A stretch of 64,000 nt of DNA from Streptantibioticus_A sp037034305 (GCA_037034305.1 JBAGJY010000017.1:1-64000), one strand, 5' to 3'; positions 1-10,854 are shown, counted from the stretch's first letter. Notes: generated by a model not told the origin, from the letters alone. Program-made: numbers and translations.

Positions 1-576
1 GCTCTCCAACTCGGCGATCCTGCGCTCCAGTTCGTCCGACGGCGACAGCAGACCGCGGGCCATCGCCCGGTCGGCGTTGGCCAGCGCGCGGGCCACCCAC
101 GGCAGCACCGGCCAGCCGACCACCAGCAGCACCACCGCCAGCGCGAAGGTCAGCACACCCCACGGCAGCCGGATGAAGAAGTACAGCGCGTGCCGCCAGG
201 CGACCGGGTCCTTGATCGTGGTCCACAGCCAGCCGAACAGGCCGCCGTCCCGGGAGCGCAGCCGCCGCGGCTCGTCGATCCGCTCGCCCAGCAGCGCGCG
301 TACCCTGGCCCGCTCCATGCGGCCCAGCAGCCGGCAGCCCAGCAGCCCGCCCGCCAGCAGCGGCAGACCGATGACCGTCACCGACAGACCGATGCCCAGG
401 GTGAGGACGATCACGACGTAGGCGAAGCCGATCAGGTCGACCGGCAGGTTGAGCAGGAGGTGCGCGATCTCCTTCCACGTCGCCGCGCCGAAGGCCAGCC
501 GCACCGGCGGCGACGGCCGGGACTCGCCGTCCTCGGCGCTCTCGTGGGCGGTCTCGTCCAGGGCACGGGTGTTCAT
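1..576 (-). CDS. Sensor histidine kinase, N-terminal part (cut by window start)
   Basis: The 192 codons present read in from an ATG at 576 and continue past the window edge. After a polar N-terminus (about residues 1-30), two paired hydrophobic stretches (about 45-85 and 125-160) resemble the four-helix 'putative sensor' domain (PF13796) that precedes the kinase core in many Streptomyces NarL-class histidine kinases. The last visible residues (DELERRIAELES) look like the coiled segment just before a HisKA_3 dimerisation domain. The phosphoacceptor and ATPase parts are outside the window, so the kinase call is inferred from domain pairing. The gene is transcribed divergently from nuoA. No signal ligand can be deduced. 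Confidence 0.75.
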   Translation of the reverse strand, partial: MNTRALDETAHESAEDGESRPSPPVRLAFGAATWKEIAHLLLNLPVDLIGFAYVVIVLTLGIGLSVTVIGLPLLAGGLLGCRLLGRMERARVRALLGERIDEPRRLRSRDGGLFGWLWTTIKDPVAWRHALYFFIRLPWGVLTFALAVVLLVVGWPVLPWVARALANADRAMARGLLSPSDELERRIAELES

Positions 577-633
577 GATGTAAGACTGCCCGGCTCGCCG
601 GTGGGCGCGCCATGGGGGGTGTTGGGGGGAGAA

Positions 634-651
634 GGTGGGGTTTTCCCCACC
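634..651. terminator. Short hairpin in the kinase/nuoA divergent region
   Basis: A perfect 7-bp stem (GGTGGGG / CCCCACC) closes a TTTT loop. It lies between divergent genes, so termination is not an obvious role; it may be a leader structure of either transcript. It resembles the GGGTGGGCGG / CCGCCCACCC hairpin downstream of the MFS gene at 24922. Nothing else in 577-808 is clear, apart from a lone TAGACT (704-709) that could be a nuoA -10 box without a good -35. Confidence 0.3.
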
Positions 652-808
652 GGTGGGTGGGCGGACCTGCGTCCCTCGGCAGCCCGCTGTCCTGGGCAGG
701 CCATAGACTCGCGTGCGTACAGATCGTCTAAAGAGTCTGAAGAAACCTCCCAGCCGTCGTCCCGGACCGGACGGCGGGCCGGGACGGAAAGAGGAACGAG
801 GGGCGGAC

Positions 809-1258
809 GTGCCGGAGGCGACCGTGGCCACCGTGTCGAGCGCCGACGCCATGGGCGGCGTCAGGGGCGCGGTTGACGCGCACCTGGCGGCTGGGTACTT
901 CCACGCCTACTCGGTCGTCGGCCTGGTGGCCGTCGTCGGCGTACTCTTCGTCGCCGTGGCCTTCGCGGCCGGCCACCTGCTGCGGCCGGTGGCGCCGACG
1001 CGGGAGAAGATGCTGACGTACGAGTGCGGCGTCGACCCGGTCGGCGAGGGCTGGGCGCAGACCCAGATCCGCTACTACGTGTACTCCTTCCTCTACGTGA
1101 TCTTCGCGGTGGACGCGATCTATCTGTTCCCGTGGGCGACGGTCTTCGCCGCACCCGGGTTCGGCGGCACCACGCTGGTGGAGATGTTCGTCTTCATCGG
1201 CTTCCTCGCCGTCGGGCTGCTGTACGCATGGAAGAAGGGCGTCCTGGAATGGACGTGA
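809..1258 (+). CDS. nuoA: NADH-quinone oxidoreductase subunit A
   Basis: This membrane-arm subunit of respiratory complex I has 149 residues. The GTG at 809 was chosen because GAGGGG (798-803) lies 5 nt upstream and the upstream in-frame codons do not resemble NuoA. There are three hydrophobic helices, with the conserved family segment YECGVDPVGEGW and the RYYVYSFLYVIFAVDAIYLFPW stretch around the second helix. The stop lies 10 nt inside nuoB, so the two are translationally coupled. It is the first gene of a ten-gene overlapping operon nuoABCHIJKLMN. Confidence 0.93.
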   Translation: MPEATVATVSSADAMGGVRGAVDAHLAAGYFHAYSVVGLVAVVGVLFVAVAFAAGHLLRPVAPTREKMLTYECGVDPVGEGWAQTQIRYYVYSFLYVIFAVDAIYLFPWATVFAAPGFGGTTLVEMFVFIGFLAVGLLYAWKKGVLEWT

Positions 1259-1890
1259 CGCCACAGACCAACCCCCTGCCGCTGCCGGAGCCCAGGCGGC
1301 TCGGCACGCTGGCCCGGCTGGCCCCCGAGCCGATGAAGGTGGTGCTCAACTGGGGCCGCCGCTACAGCCTGTGGGTGTTCAACTTCGGCCTGGCCTGCTG
1401 CGCGATCGAGTTCATCGCCGCGTCGATGGCCCGGCACGACTTCATCCGGCTCGGGGTCATCCCGTTCGCGCCCGGCCCGCGGCAGGCGGACCTGATGGTC
1501 GTCTCCGGCACGGTGACCGACAAGATGGCGCCCGCGGTCAAGCGGCTCTACGAGCAGATGCCGGAACCGAAGTACGTCATCTCCTTTGGCGCCTGCTCCA
1601 ACTGCGGCGGCCCGTACTGGGACTCGTACTCCGTCACCAAGGGCGTCGACCAGATCATCCCGGTCGACGTCTACGTGCCCGGCTGCCCGCCGCGGCCCGA
1701 GGCGCTGCTGCAGGGCATCCTCAAGCTCCAGGAGAAGATCGCCCGCGAGTCGCTCGGCGAGCGGTACGGGGACGGCACGGGTGCCGGGCGGCCCTCGGCC
1801 ACCGCGTTGAGCAGCGGGCTGGTGCCCGCCCCGCCCGCGCCCGCTCCGCCCGCGCCCGCGACGGACGCCCCAGGGGAGGGCGGCAGATGA
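1249..1890 (+). CDS. nuoB: NADH-quinone oxidoreductase subunit B
   Basis: This is the subunit that carries the terminal 4Fe-4S cluster N2, next to the quinone site. The 213-residue protein shows the N2 ligands: adjacent Cys50-Cys51 (FGLACCAIEF), Cys116 (FGACSNCGG) and Cys146 (VPGCPPRP). Residues from about 175 on form an Ala/Pro-rich tail that is longer than in E. coli NuoB. It starts inside nuoA, and its TGA overlaps the nuoC ATG (ATGA). With nuoC it is the only peripheral-arm component besides nuoI in this locus. Confidence 0.95.
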   Translation: MDVTPQTNPLPLPEPRRLGTLARLAPEPMKVVLNWGRRYSLWVFNFGLACCAIEFIAASMARHDFIRLGVIPFAPGPRQADLMVVSGTVTDKMAPAVKRLYEQMPEPKYVISFGACSNCGGPYWDSYSVTKGVDQIIPVDVYVPGCPPRPEALLQGILKLQEKIARESLGERYGDGTGAGRPSATALSSGLVPAPPAPAPPAPATDAPGEGGR

Positions 1891-3197
1891 CCGCGTTCGA
1901 CCGGCTGCCGGAGGCCGCCGCCGAGATCTTCGGCGCGGAGGCGACGGCGGAGGAGGCGTACGGCCTGCTCACCGTGGACGTCCCGGCCGCCTCGTGGATC
2001 ACCGCGCTGGAGACCGCCCGCGACCAGTTGGGCTGCACCTACTTCGACTGGCTGAGCGCGGTCGACGAGCCCGGTACCGGTCTGCGGATCTGCGCCCATG
2101 TCGCCGACCCGGGGCACGGCGGCGTCCGGCACCTCGTGCTGCGCACCACCGTGCCGCACGACGCGCCCGAACTGCCCACCGCCACCGGCGTATACGCCGG
2201 TGCGGCCTGGCACGAGCGGGAGACGCACGAGATGTTCGGCGTCGGCTTCACCGGCCACCCGCATCTGGTTCCGCTGCTGCTCCCGGAGACCTTCGAGGGG
2301 CATCCGCTGCGCAAGGACTTCGTCCTGGCGGCGCGGGTGGCCAAGGCCTGGCCGGGGGCCAAGGAACCGGGGGAGCCTGCGGCGGGCGCTGCGCACGGTG
2401 GCCCGAAGCGGCGCCAGATGCTGCCGCCCGGCGTGCCCGACCCCAACGAGTGGGGCCCGCTCAAGGGCCAGCTTCCGCCCGCACCGGCCCGCCCGGCCCG
2501 CGCGGCAGCGGCTGGCGAGCGCCCGGCCCGGCGCACCCGCAGCGTCTCCGAGGGCTCGGCCAGTCAGGCGGCGGCCGCGGGTGCGGCTGGCGAGCGTCCG
2601 GCTGGCGAGCGTCCGGCTGGCGAGCGTCCGGCTCGGCGGGCCCGCAGTGTTTCGGAGGGCTCGGCCAGTCAGGCGGCGGCCGCGGGTGCGGCTGGCGAGC
2701 GTCCGGCTGGCGAGCGTCCGGCTCGGCGGGCCCGCAGTGTTTCGGAGGGCTCGGCCAGTCAGCGCCCCGCCGCGGAGTCCACGGTTGAGGGCGCGCCTGC
2801 CCCGGAGCGCCCGGCTCCGCGCAGGCGCACGTCCGATGCGCCGTGGAACCAGCCCCGGGAGGCGGCGGCTCCGGAGGGCGCGCGGCCGGAGGCTGCGCCG
2901 TCGGACGTTGCGCGGTCGGACGTTGCGGAACCGGAGGCTCCGGTCTCTGGGGTCGTGAAGCCGGAACCGGGCGTGGCGGGGGCGGAGCGCTCGCGGCCGG
3001 ACGCTGCGGAACCGGAGGCTCCGGAACCGAACGCCGCGCAGCCGGAGCCTGCGCAGCCGGAACCGACCGCCGCGCAGCCGGAGTCCGCGGAACCGGAGGG
3101 TCCGCAACCGGCCGCGCCGGAGCGCGGCGCGGCCGAGCCGCGGCCTGACGCGGAGACCACCGAAGGCCAGAGTGACGAAGGAGGCGACACACGATGA
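1887..3197 (+). CDS. nuoC: NADH-quinone oxidoreductase subunit C with long repetitive tail
   Basis: Residues 1 to about 150 form the 30-kDa complex I subunit (PF00329) and include the signature HEMFGVGF followed by GHPLRKDF. The protein is 436 residues, much longer than a usual bacterial NuoC. Residues from about 190 on are disordered Ala/Pro/Glu-rich sequence with repeats of GERPA and a block RSVSEGSASQ, then a run of PEA/PEP-type repeats. There is no fusion to NuoD: the tail stops directly at nuoH, which begins at the overlapping ATG. The tail matches no domain I know. Whether it interacts with anything is unknown. Confidence 0.85.
   Translation: MTAFDRLPEAAAEIFGAEATAEEAYGLLTVDVPAASWITALETARDQLGCTYFDWLSAVDEPGTGLRICAHVADPGHGGVRHLVLRTTVPHDAPELPTATGVYAGAAWHERETHEMFGVGFTGHPHLVPLLLPETFEGHPLRKDFVLAARVAKAWPGAKEPGEPAAGAAHGGPKRRQMLPPGVPDPNEWGPLKGQLPPAPARPARAAAAGERPARRTRSVSEGSASQAAAAGAAGERPAGERPAGERPARRARSVSEGSASQAAAAGAAGERPAGERPARRARSVSEGSASQRPAAESTVEGAPAPERPAPRRRTSDAPWNQPREAAAPEGARPEAAPSDVARSDVAEPEAPVSGVVKPEPGVAGAERSRPDAAEPEAPEPNAAQPEPAQPEPTAAQPESAEPEGPQPAAPERGAAEPRPDAETTEGQSDEGGDTR
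2510..2762 (+). repeat. In-frame tandem repeats inside nuoC
   Basis: The DNA at 2611-2672 recurs exactly at 2701-2762, a spacing of 90 bp (30 codons). A diverged earlier copy of the RSVSEGSASQ block begins near 2535, and its conserved part is 105 bp upstream of the second copy. The difference is one extra 15-bp GERPA unit (three versus two). All changes keep the reading frame. The pattern fits slippage or unequal exchange in a region free of structural constraint. Confidence 0.9.
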
Positions 3198-4156
3198 ACG
3201 GCACGCTTGACGTCGTCCTTCGGCTGGTCGCCGTCCTGGTGGTCTTCCTGGTGCTGCCGCTGGTCGTCGGCCAGACCGAGCACAAGGTCATGGCCCACAT
3301 GCAGGGCCGACTCGGCCCGATGTACGCCGGTGGCTTCCACGGCTGGGCGCAACTCGTCGCGGACGGTGTGAAGTTCGCGCAGAAGGAAGACGTGGTTCCG
3401 GCGGGCGCCGACCGGCGGATCTTCCAACTCGCCCCGGCGGTCTCCCTCTTGCCCTACCTGCTGGTGCTGATCGCCATCCCGGTCGGCCCGAACGGGTTCG
3501 TCGGGCAGGCCATCGACGCCGGGTTGTTCTTCGTGCTCGCCGTGATGGGCGTCGGTGTGCTCGGCTCGCTCATGGCGGGCTGGGCCTCGGCCAACAAGTT
3601 CTCCCTGCTGGGCAGTCTGCGGACCGCCGCCCAGCTGATGGCGTACGAGCTGCCGATGCTGCTCGCCGCGGGATCGGTCGCGATGGCGGCGGGCACGGTC
3701 TCACTGCCCGGGATCGTGCAGGCCTTCCACTGGTGGTGGATCCCCTGGCAGATCGTCGGCGGGCTGGTGTTCTTCACCGCGGGCCTGGCCGAACTGCAAC
3801 GTCCGCCGTTCGACATGCCGGTCGCCGACTCCGAGATCATCTTCGGCGCCTACACCGAGTACACCGGCCTGCGGTTCGCCCTGTTCCTGCTCGCCGAGTA
3901 CGCGGGAATCGTCGTGCTGTGCGCGCTGACCACCGTGCTGTTTCTCGGCGGTTGGCACGGACCGCTGTCCGGCAGCCTCGGCTGGCTGTGGACCCTGGTG
4001 AAGACCGCGCTGCTCGCCTTCGTCGTCATCTGGCTGCGGGTGACCTACCCACGGCTGCGTGAGGACCAGTTGCAGAAGCTCGCCTGGACCGTGCTCATCC
4101 CACTCGCCCTCGCCCAGATCGCCCTCACCGGCATCGTCAAGGTGGTGATCTCATGA
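3194..4156 (+). CDS. nuoH: NADH-quinone oxidoreductase subunit H
   Basis: This 320-residue polytopic membrane subunit links the quinone site to the proton-pumping arm. GGAGG (3180-3184) precedes the ATG at 3194, which overlaps the nuoC stop. About eight hydrophobic helices are visible. Conserved segments include the HMQGRLGP loop, MAYELPM and the cytoplasmic loop AELQRPPFDMPVADSEII, which forms part of the quinone cavity. In a complete nuo operon nuoD-G would lie between nuoC and this gene; here they are absent. Its stop overlaps the nuoI start. Confidence 0.95.
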   Translation: MNGTLDVVLRLVAVLVVFLVLPLVVGQTEHKVMAHMQGRLGPMYAGGFHGWAQLVADGVKFAQKEDVVPAGADRRIFQLAPAVSLLPYLLVLIAIPVGPNGFVGQAIDAGLFFVLAVMGVGVLGSLMAGWASANKFSLLGSLRTAAQLMAYELPMLLAAGSVAMAAGTVSLPGIVQAFHWWWIPWQIVGGLVFFTAGLAELQRPPFDMPVADSEIIFGAYTEYTGLRFALFLLAEYAGIVVLCALTTVLFLGGWHGPLSGSLGWLWTLVKTALLAFVVIWLRVTYPRLREDQLQKLAWTVLIPLALAQIALTGIVKVVIS

Positions 4157-4722
4157 GCCCCCTTCCTGGGCATGGCCTGGCCAAGGGGCTGGCCGTCACC
4201 CTGCGGACGATGACCCGCCGCTCGGTCACCCACCAGTACCCGGACGCGCCGCCGCAACTGCCGCCGCGCAGCCGCGGGGTGATCGCGCTGTTCGAGGAGA
4301 ACTGCACGGTCTGCATGCTGTGCGCCCGCGAGTGCCCCGACTGGTGCATCTACATCGACTCCCACAAGGAGACGGTGCCGCCCGCCGCGCCCGGCGGACG
4401 GGAGCGCAGCCGCAACGTCCTGGACCGCTTCGCCATCGACTTCTCGCTGTGCATGTACTGCGGTATCTGCATCGAGGTCTGTCCTTTCGACGCGTTGTTC
4501 TGGTCGCCGGAGTTCGAGTACGCCGAGACCGACATCCATGAGCTGACCCACGAGCGGGACAAGCTCCGCGAGTGGATGTGGACGGTGCCGACTCCGCCCG
4601 CCCTCGACCCCGGTGCCGAGGAGCCGAAGGAGATCGCCGCCGCCCGCAAGACGGCGGAGAAGCTGGCCGCCGCCCAGGAGACGGCCGCGCGGGAGACGGA
4701 GCCACAGGAGGGCGACGCATGA
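4153..4722 (+). CDS. nuoI: NADH-quinone oxidoreductase subunit I (8Fe ferredoxin-like)
   Basis: This 189-residue iron-sulfur subunit carries clusters N6a and N6b. Two complete 4Fe-4S motifs are visible: Cys51, 54, 57 and 61 (CTVCMLCARECP), and Cys100, 103, 106 and 110 (CMYCGICIEVCP). A charged Ala/Glu-rich tail follows residue 150. ATGA overlaps join it to nuoH upstream and nuoJ downstream. Without NuoEFG in this locus, electrons must come either from subunits encoded elsewhere or from another donor such as ferredoxin; the sequence does not settle which. Confidence 0.95.
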   Translation: MSPLPGHGLAKGLAVTLRTMTRRSVTHQYPDAPPQLPPRSRGVIALFEENCTVCMLCARECPDWCIYIDSHKETVPPAAPGGRERSRNVLDRFAIDFSLCMYCGICIEVCPFDALFWSPEFEYAETDIHELTHERDKLREWMWTVPTPPALDPGAEEPKEIAAARKTAEKLAAAQETAARETEPQEGDA

Positions 4723-5336
4723 CCCTCGCTGTCGCGCACCCCGGCTTCATGTCGCCGTCCGGGGTGGAGATCGCCTTCGTGCTGGTCGGGATCGCCACGC
4801 TCGGCGCGGCCCTGGTCACCGTGACCACCAGGCAACTGGTGCACGCGGCACTGTGGTTGGTGGTGGCGCTGGGCGGCCTCGCCATCGAGTACCTGCTGCT
4901 CACCGCCGAATTCATCGCCTGGGTACAGGTGTTGATCTACGTCGGTTCCGTGGTCGTCCTCCTTCTGTTCGGGCTGATGCTCACCAGGGCCCCCATCGGC
5001 CGTTCCCCGGACGCCGATTCCGGCAACGGCTGGGCGGCGCTCATCGTCGCCGTGGCCGCCGCGGCCACGCTGGTGTGGGTGGTCGTGGACGCGTTCCGCT
5101 CGACCTGGATCGACCTGGGTGGCGCCGCCCAGGGGTCGACCAAGGTGACCGGCGCGGTCCTCTTCCGGCACTGGGTGCTGCCGTTCGAGGCGCTGTCCGT
5201 ACTGCTGCTGGCCGCGCTCGTCGGCGCGATCGTGCTGTCCAGGCGCGGTGCCCCCGCCGGGCGTGCCGCCTCGGCCACGCCCGGTGCGCTGACCGGACTC
5301 GGTGCGTTGTCCAAGCGGAAGACCGGGGAGAGCTGA
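4719..5336 (+). CDS. nuoJ: NADH-quinone oxidoreductase subunit J
   Basis: This is a 205-residue membrane-arm subunit. The ATG at 4719 overlaps the nuoI stop. Five hydrophobic helices are visible. The third contains YVGSVVVLLLFGLML, corresponding to the conserved TM3 of NuoJ that carries the pi-bulge and is implicated in coupling. The last 30 residues are a basic Gly/Ala tail. TGATG overlap leads into nuoK. Confidence 0.92.
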   Translation: MTLAVAHPGFMSPSGVEIAFVLVGIATLGAALVTVTTRQLVHAALWLVVALGGLAIEYLLLTAEFIAWVQVLIYVGSVVVLLLFGLMLTRAPIGRSPDADSGNGWAALIVAVAAAATLVWVVVDAFRSTWIDLGGAAQGSTKVTGAVLFRHWVLPFEALSVLLLAALVGAIVLSRRGAPAGRAASATPGALTGLGALSKRKTGES

Positions 5337-5746
5337 TGCACCTCGCCTATCCGGCCGTCCTCGCCGTCCTCCTGTTCTGCGTCGGCCTGTACGGGGTCCT
5401 CGCCCGGCGCAACGCGATCCTCGTCCTGATGTCCGTCGAGCTGATGCTCAACGCCGTCAACCTCAACCTCGTGGCGTTCGACGTCTGGCTCCGCGACACC
5501 CTGCACGCGGGCCAGGCGCTCACCCTGTTCACCATCACCATCGCCGCCGCGGAGATCGGCATCGGCCTCGCGATCGTGCTGCTCGTCTACCGCAACCGGG
5601 GCACCTCGGACGTCGACAAGCTCACCGATCTGGCCGACACCGGGACCCTTCCCGACGCTGGCTCAGCCAGCATCGCACCCACCACTGACAATCCCGCCGA
5701 CACCGCCGCCGAGCAGGCACTTCGCGCCAGGGAGCAGACCGCGTGA
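5336..5746 (+). CDS. nuoK: NADH-quinone oxidoreductase subunit K
   Basis: This 136-residue membrane subunit has three helices. It contains the conserved Glu of the second helix in SVELMLNAVNL, part of the proton path, and the TIAAAEIGIGLAI segment with the second conserved Glu. The C-terminal 40 residues form a polar tail beyond the usual length of about 100. The start codon shares one base with the nuoJ stop, and the stop overlaps the GTG of nuoL. Confidence 0.93.
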   Translation: MHLAYPAVLAVLLFCVGLYGVLARRNAILVLMSVELMLNAVNLNLVAFDVWLRDTLHAGQALTLFTITIAAAEIGIGLAIVLLVYRNRGTSDVDKLTDLADTGTLPDAGSASIAPTTDNPADTAAEQALRAREQTA

Positions 5747-7719
5747 CCCTGACGACCCTCGCCGCCCTCGTCCCCCTCCTGCCGTTCCTGGGCGCCACCG
5801 CCGGGCTGCTGCTGGGCCGCCGCGCCCCCGGCTTCGTACGCCCGCTGGCGGTGCTGCCCACGCTCGCCGCGTTCGTGCTGGCGGTGCTGGTGGCGGTCCG
5901 CCAGGGCACCGGCCCGGCGACCGACGCGGGCACCCGGCTCACCCCGACCGGCTCCGTCCCCGTCGACCTCGCGCTGCACCTCGACGGCTTCGCGGTGCTG
6001 ATCGCGGTGCTGGTCGGGCTGGTGGCGACCTGCGTGCAGATCTACTCCACCGGCTATCTGCGCGACGACCCGCGCTATCCGTCGTACGCGGCCCTGGTCT
6101 CGCTGTTCACGGCGGCCATGCTGCTGGTCGTCTACTCGGGCGACCTGATGGTGCTGCTGGTCGGCTGGGAGGTCATGGGCATCTGCTCGTACTTCCTGGT
6201 CGGGCACTACTGGGAGACCCCGCAGGCCCGGTCGGCCTCGATCAAGGCGTTCCTGGTCACCAAGCTCGGCGACGTGCCGTTCCTGATCGGCCTCTTCGCG
6301 CTCGCCGCCGACGCCGGGACGTTCCGGATCAACGGCGTCCTCACCGCCGCCGCCAGCGGGCAACTGCACCACCCGACGCTGATCGCGCTGCTGCTGCTCG
6401 GCGGCGTGGCGGGAAAGTCCGCCCAGTTCCCGCTGCACACCTGGCTGCCGGACGCCATGGCGGGCCCCACCCCGGTCTCCGCGCTGATCCACGCGGCCAC
6501 CATGGTCGCGGCCGGTGTCTACTTCGTCGCCCGGCTGCTGCCGGTCTTCGCGCTCTCCGCCGCCGTGCTGGCGGTGCTGGCGGTCATGGCCGCGGTCACC
6601 ATGATCGGCTCGGCGCTCGCCGCGCTGGCGCAGGACGACATCAAGCGCGTCCTGGCGTACTCCACCATCGGGCAGCTCGGCTACATGACCGGTGCGCTGG
6701 CCGTCGGCGACCGTAGTGCCGCCGTCTTCCACCTGCTCAGCCACGGTGTGTTCAAGGCCCTGCTGTTCCTCGGCGCGGGCGTGCTGATCCACGCCGCGGG
6801 CACCAACTCGCTGGCCGCCATGTCCCGGATGCGCGACCTGCGCGAGCGCGTGCCGGACGCCATGTGGACGTTCACCATCGCGCTGGCCGCGCTGGCCGCG
6901 CTGCCGCCGTTCTCCGGGTTCTTCTCCAAGGAGTCCGTGCTGCGCGCCGCCGAACACGCCGCGGGCGGCCACCAGCCGCACGTACCGGCGGCGGTCGGCT
7001 GGACGGTACTAATCGCGGGCCTGCTCACCGCCTTGCTCACCGCGGCCTACGCGACCCGGCTCTACCTGCTGGCCTTCCGCGGCAGTGGCGGCCAGGCCCC
7101 CGCGGCGCACCGGCAGCCGGTGGTGATGAACGCCGTGCTGTGGGTGCTGGCGATCCCGGCGCTGGCCCTCGGCGTGGCCGTCGGCGCGCTGCCGAAGTGG
7201 TTCGACGGCACACCGCTCAACCCGACCCTGACCACGTCGGTCGTCGGCGTCGGCCTCGCCCTGGTCGGCGTGGCGGTCACCTCAGCGGCCTGGCGGGTCA
7301 CCGCGGCGCGCCGCGCACCGCTCGGCGCCGTGGTCACCGACGTGGAGCCCGAGCCCGGCGCCACCGAGGCGGTCGCCATCGCCACCCACGAGCAGGCGTA
7401 CGGCGACATCGCCGCCGCCCCCGACCCCGCCGACCCCGGCAGGCTGCTCCTCGGCCCGCTGCACCGGCACGCGGCGCACGGCTTCCATCTCGACGCCGTG
7501 TACTCGACGCTGTTCGTCCGCCCCGTGCTCGCCGCGTCCAGCCTCGTCCGCTTCCTCGACCGTGAGGTCGTCGAGACGTACGTACAGGGCGCCGGAGCCA
7601 CCCCCCGGCTGCTGGGCGCGGTGGTCCGCCGCACACAGACCGGCAATGTGCAGACCTACCTCAGCGCACTGCTCGCCGGCGCCGTCGTCCTCGCCGTCCT
7701 CGTCGCCACCGGAGCCTGA
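5743..7719 (+). CDS. nuoL: NADH-quinone oxidoreductase subunit L
   Basis: This 658-residue antiporter-like proton-pumping subunit starts at a GTG overlapping the nuoK stop. The Proton_antipo_M core is clear, with GWEVMGICSYFLVG (conserved Glu in TM5), KAFLVTKLGD and HTWLPDAMAGPTPVSALIHAATMV. The C-terminal region (about 540-658) supplies the amphipathic lateral helix and the final anchor typical of NuoL. Length fits the family. Confidence 0.95.
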   Translation: MTLTTLAALVPLLPFLGATAGLLLGRRAPGFVRPLAVLPTLAAFVLAVLVAVRQGTGPATDAGTRLTPTGSVPVDLALHLDGFAVLIAVLVGLVATCVQIYSTGYLRDDPRYPSYAALVSLFTAAMLLVVYSGDLMVLLVGWEVMGICSYFLVGHYWETPQARSASIKAFLVTKLGDVPFLIGLFALAADAGTFRINGVLTAAASGQLHHPTLIALLLLGGVAGKSAQFPLHTWLPDAMAGPTPVSALIHAATMVAAGVYFVARLLPVFALSAAVLAVLAVMAAVTMIGSALAALAQDDIKRVLAYSTIGQLGYMTGALAVGDRSAAVFHLLSHGVFKALLFLGAGVLIHAAGTNSLAAMSRMRDLRERVPDAMWTFTIALAALAALPPFSGFFSKESVLRAAEHAAGGHQPHVPAAVGWTVLIAGLLTALLTAAYATRLYLLAFRGSGGQAPAAHRQPVVMNAVLWVLAIPALALGVAVGALPKWFDGTPLNPTLTTSVVGVGLALVGVAVTSAAWRVTAARRAPLGAVVTDVEPEPGATEAVAIATHEQAYGDIAAAPDPADPGRLLLGPLHRHAAHGFHLDAVYSTLFVRPVLAASSLVRFLDREVVETYVQGAGATPRLLGAVVRRTQTGNVQTYLSALLAGAVVLAVLVATGA

Positions 7720-7722
7720 GCC

Positions 7723-9281
<1,559 letters not shown>

Positions 9282-9282
<1 letters not shown>

Positions 9283-10793
9283 TGACCGAACTCGCCGGAG
9301 GGCTGGTCCAGTCCGTCGACTGGCTGGCGATCGCCCCTCCCACGATCATCGCGGTCGTCGCGCTGGCCGTGCTGGTCGCCGACCTGTTCGTCGGCGAGGC
9401 GCGCAAGGCGCTGCTCGGCTGGGCCTCGGTGGGCGGGCTGGTGCTGGCGGGCCTGGCCCTGTTGCCGCTGCTGCGCGGCGACCGGAGCACCTTCTGCCTC
9501 ACCACCGGCGCGCACAACTGCAGTTACGTGGCGGACCACTTCACGCTCGTCATCCAACTCCTGGTGATCGGCGGCGCGTTGCTGACCGCGCTGCTGTCGC
9601 TGCACAACCAGGACCGGCTGCCGCAAGGGGAGTTCTGGTTCCTGCTGCTGTCCTCCGCGGCGGGCGCCGCGCTGCTGCCCGCCTCCCGCGACCTGGCGAC
9701 CCTGGTGGTGGCGCTTGAGGTGGTCTCGCTGCCGTCGTTCGCGCTGGTCGGACTGCGCCGCGGGGACCGGCTGTCCAGTGAGGCCGCGCTGAAGTTCTTC
9801 CTGTCCTCGGTCACCGCGACGGCGGTGATGCTGATGGGAGTGAGCTTCGTCTACGCGGCCACCGGCACCCTGCACCTGACCGCGCTGGCCGACGGGCTCG
9901 GCCACGCGCCCGCCCAACTGGCCACGCTCGCCAGGACCGGCGCGGTGCTCACTCTGGTGGGCTTCGCGTTCAAACTCGCCGTCGCGCCCTTCCACTTCTG
10001 GGTGCCGGACACCTATGTGGGAGCGCCGCTTCCGGTCGCCGCCTATCTGTCGGTGGTGGGCAAGGCCGCCGGTTTCTCCGGACTGATCCTGGTGACGGTG
10101 ATCGGCTTCCGGCCGTACGGCGACGTGTGGGGTCCGGCGCTCGCCGTGCTCGCCGCGCTGACCATGAGCGTGGGCAACGTGGCCGCGCTGCGCCAGCGTC
10201 CTGAACAGGCGCGCAGCGCGGTGCGGCTGCTGGCCTGGTCCTCGATCGGCCAGGCGGGCTATCTGCTGGTCCCGCTGGCCGCCGCGGGCTACGTCAGCGA
10301 CCAGGGCCACCAGATCGGCGCGACGGTCTCGTACGCGCTGATGTACACGGTGGTGAACCTCGGAGCGTTCGGCGTCGCCGCGCTGGTGCTGCGCTCCAAC
10401 GCGGCGAACCGTATCGCCGACTACCGCGCCCTGTACGCCAGGCGACCGCTCGCCGCCCTGGCGCTGGCGTTCTTCCTGCTCTGTCTGGCCGGGCTGCCGC
10501 CGGGGATCATCGGGCTGTTCGCCAAGGTCGTGGTCTTCTCCTCGGCGGTCGACGCCGGTCTCGGCTGGCTCGCGGTGATCATGGCCGTGAACGTGGTGAT
10601 CGCCCTCTACTACTACCTGCGCTGGACGGCCCTGCTGTTCATGCGGCCCGAGCCGGTCGCCGGGCAGGCGGCGCCGACGGTGCGGTCTCCGGCGACCCTC
10701 ACGGCCGCGATCGCCGCCGCCGCGGTGGTCGGCGTCGCGCTGTCCGGCGCGCCCCAACTGGTGCTGCGGTTCGCCTCCGGCTCGCTGTTCTAA
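9282..10793 (+). CDS. nuoN: NADH-quinone oxidoreductase subunit N
   Basis: This 503-residue subunit is the third antiporter-like subunit. The start shares a base with the nuoM stop. Conserved segments are VALEVVSLPSFALVGLRR (TM5 Glu) and FKLAVAPFHFWVPDTYVGAP. It is the last gene of the operon; a GC-rich hairpin follows 42 nt downstream and htpX begins after a 142-nt gap. Confidence 0.94.
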
Positions 10794-10835
10794 GCCTCCC
10801 GCGAGGTTCACCCGTACGGGGACGGCAGGCGGGCC

Positions 10836-10854
10836 GCCCCCGGGAACCGGGGGC
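10836..10854 (+). terminator. Hairpin after the nuo operon
   Basis: A perfect 8-bp stem GCCCCCGG / CCGGGGGC closes a GAA loop. There is no T-tract, which is common for actinobacterial terminators. It belongs to the same structural class as the GGGGGC-N3-GCCCCC hairpins at 28741, 51301 and 57009. Confidence 0.55.

Noticed and set aside
77..876. Plus-strand open frames before nuoA
   Set aside because: They are basic or Pro/Arg-rich frames opposite the sensor-kinase gene, without ribosome sites or similarity.
1887..3197. NuoCD fusion
   Set aside because: The long C-terminal part is low-complexity sequence without any NuoD (49-kDa) motif.
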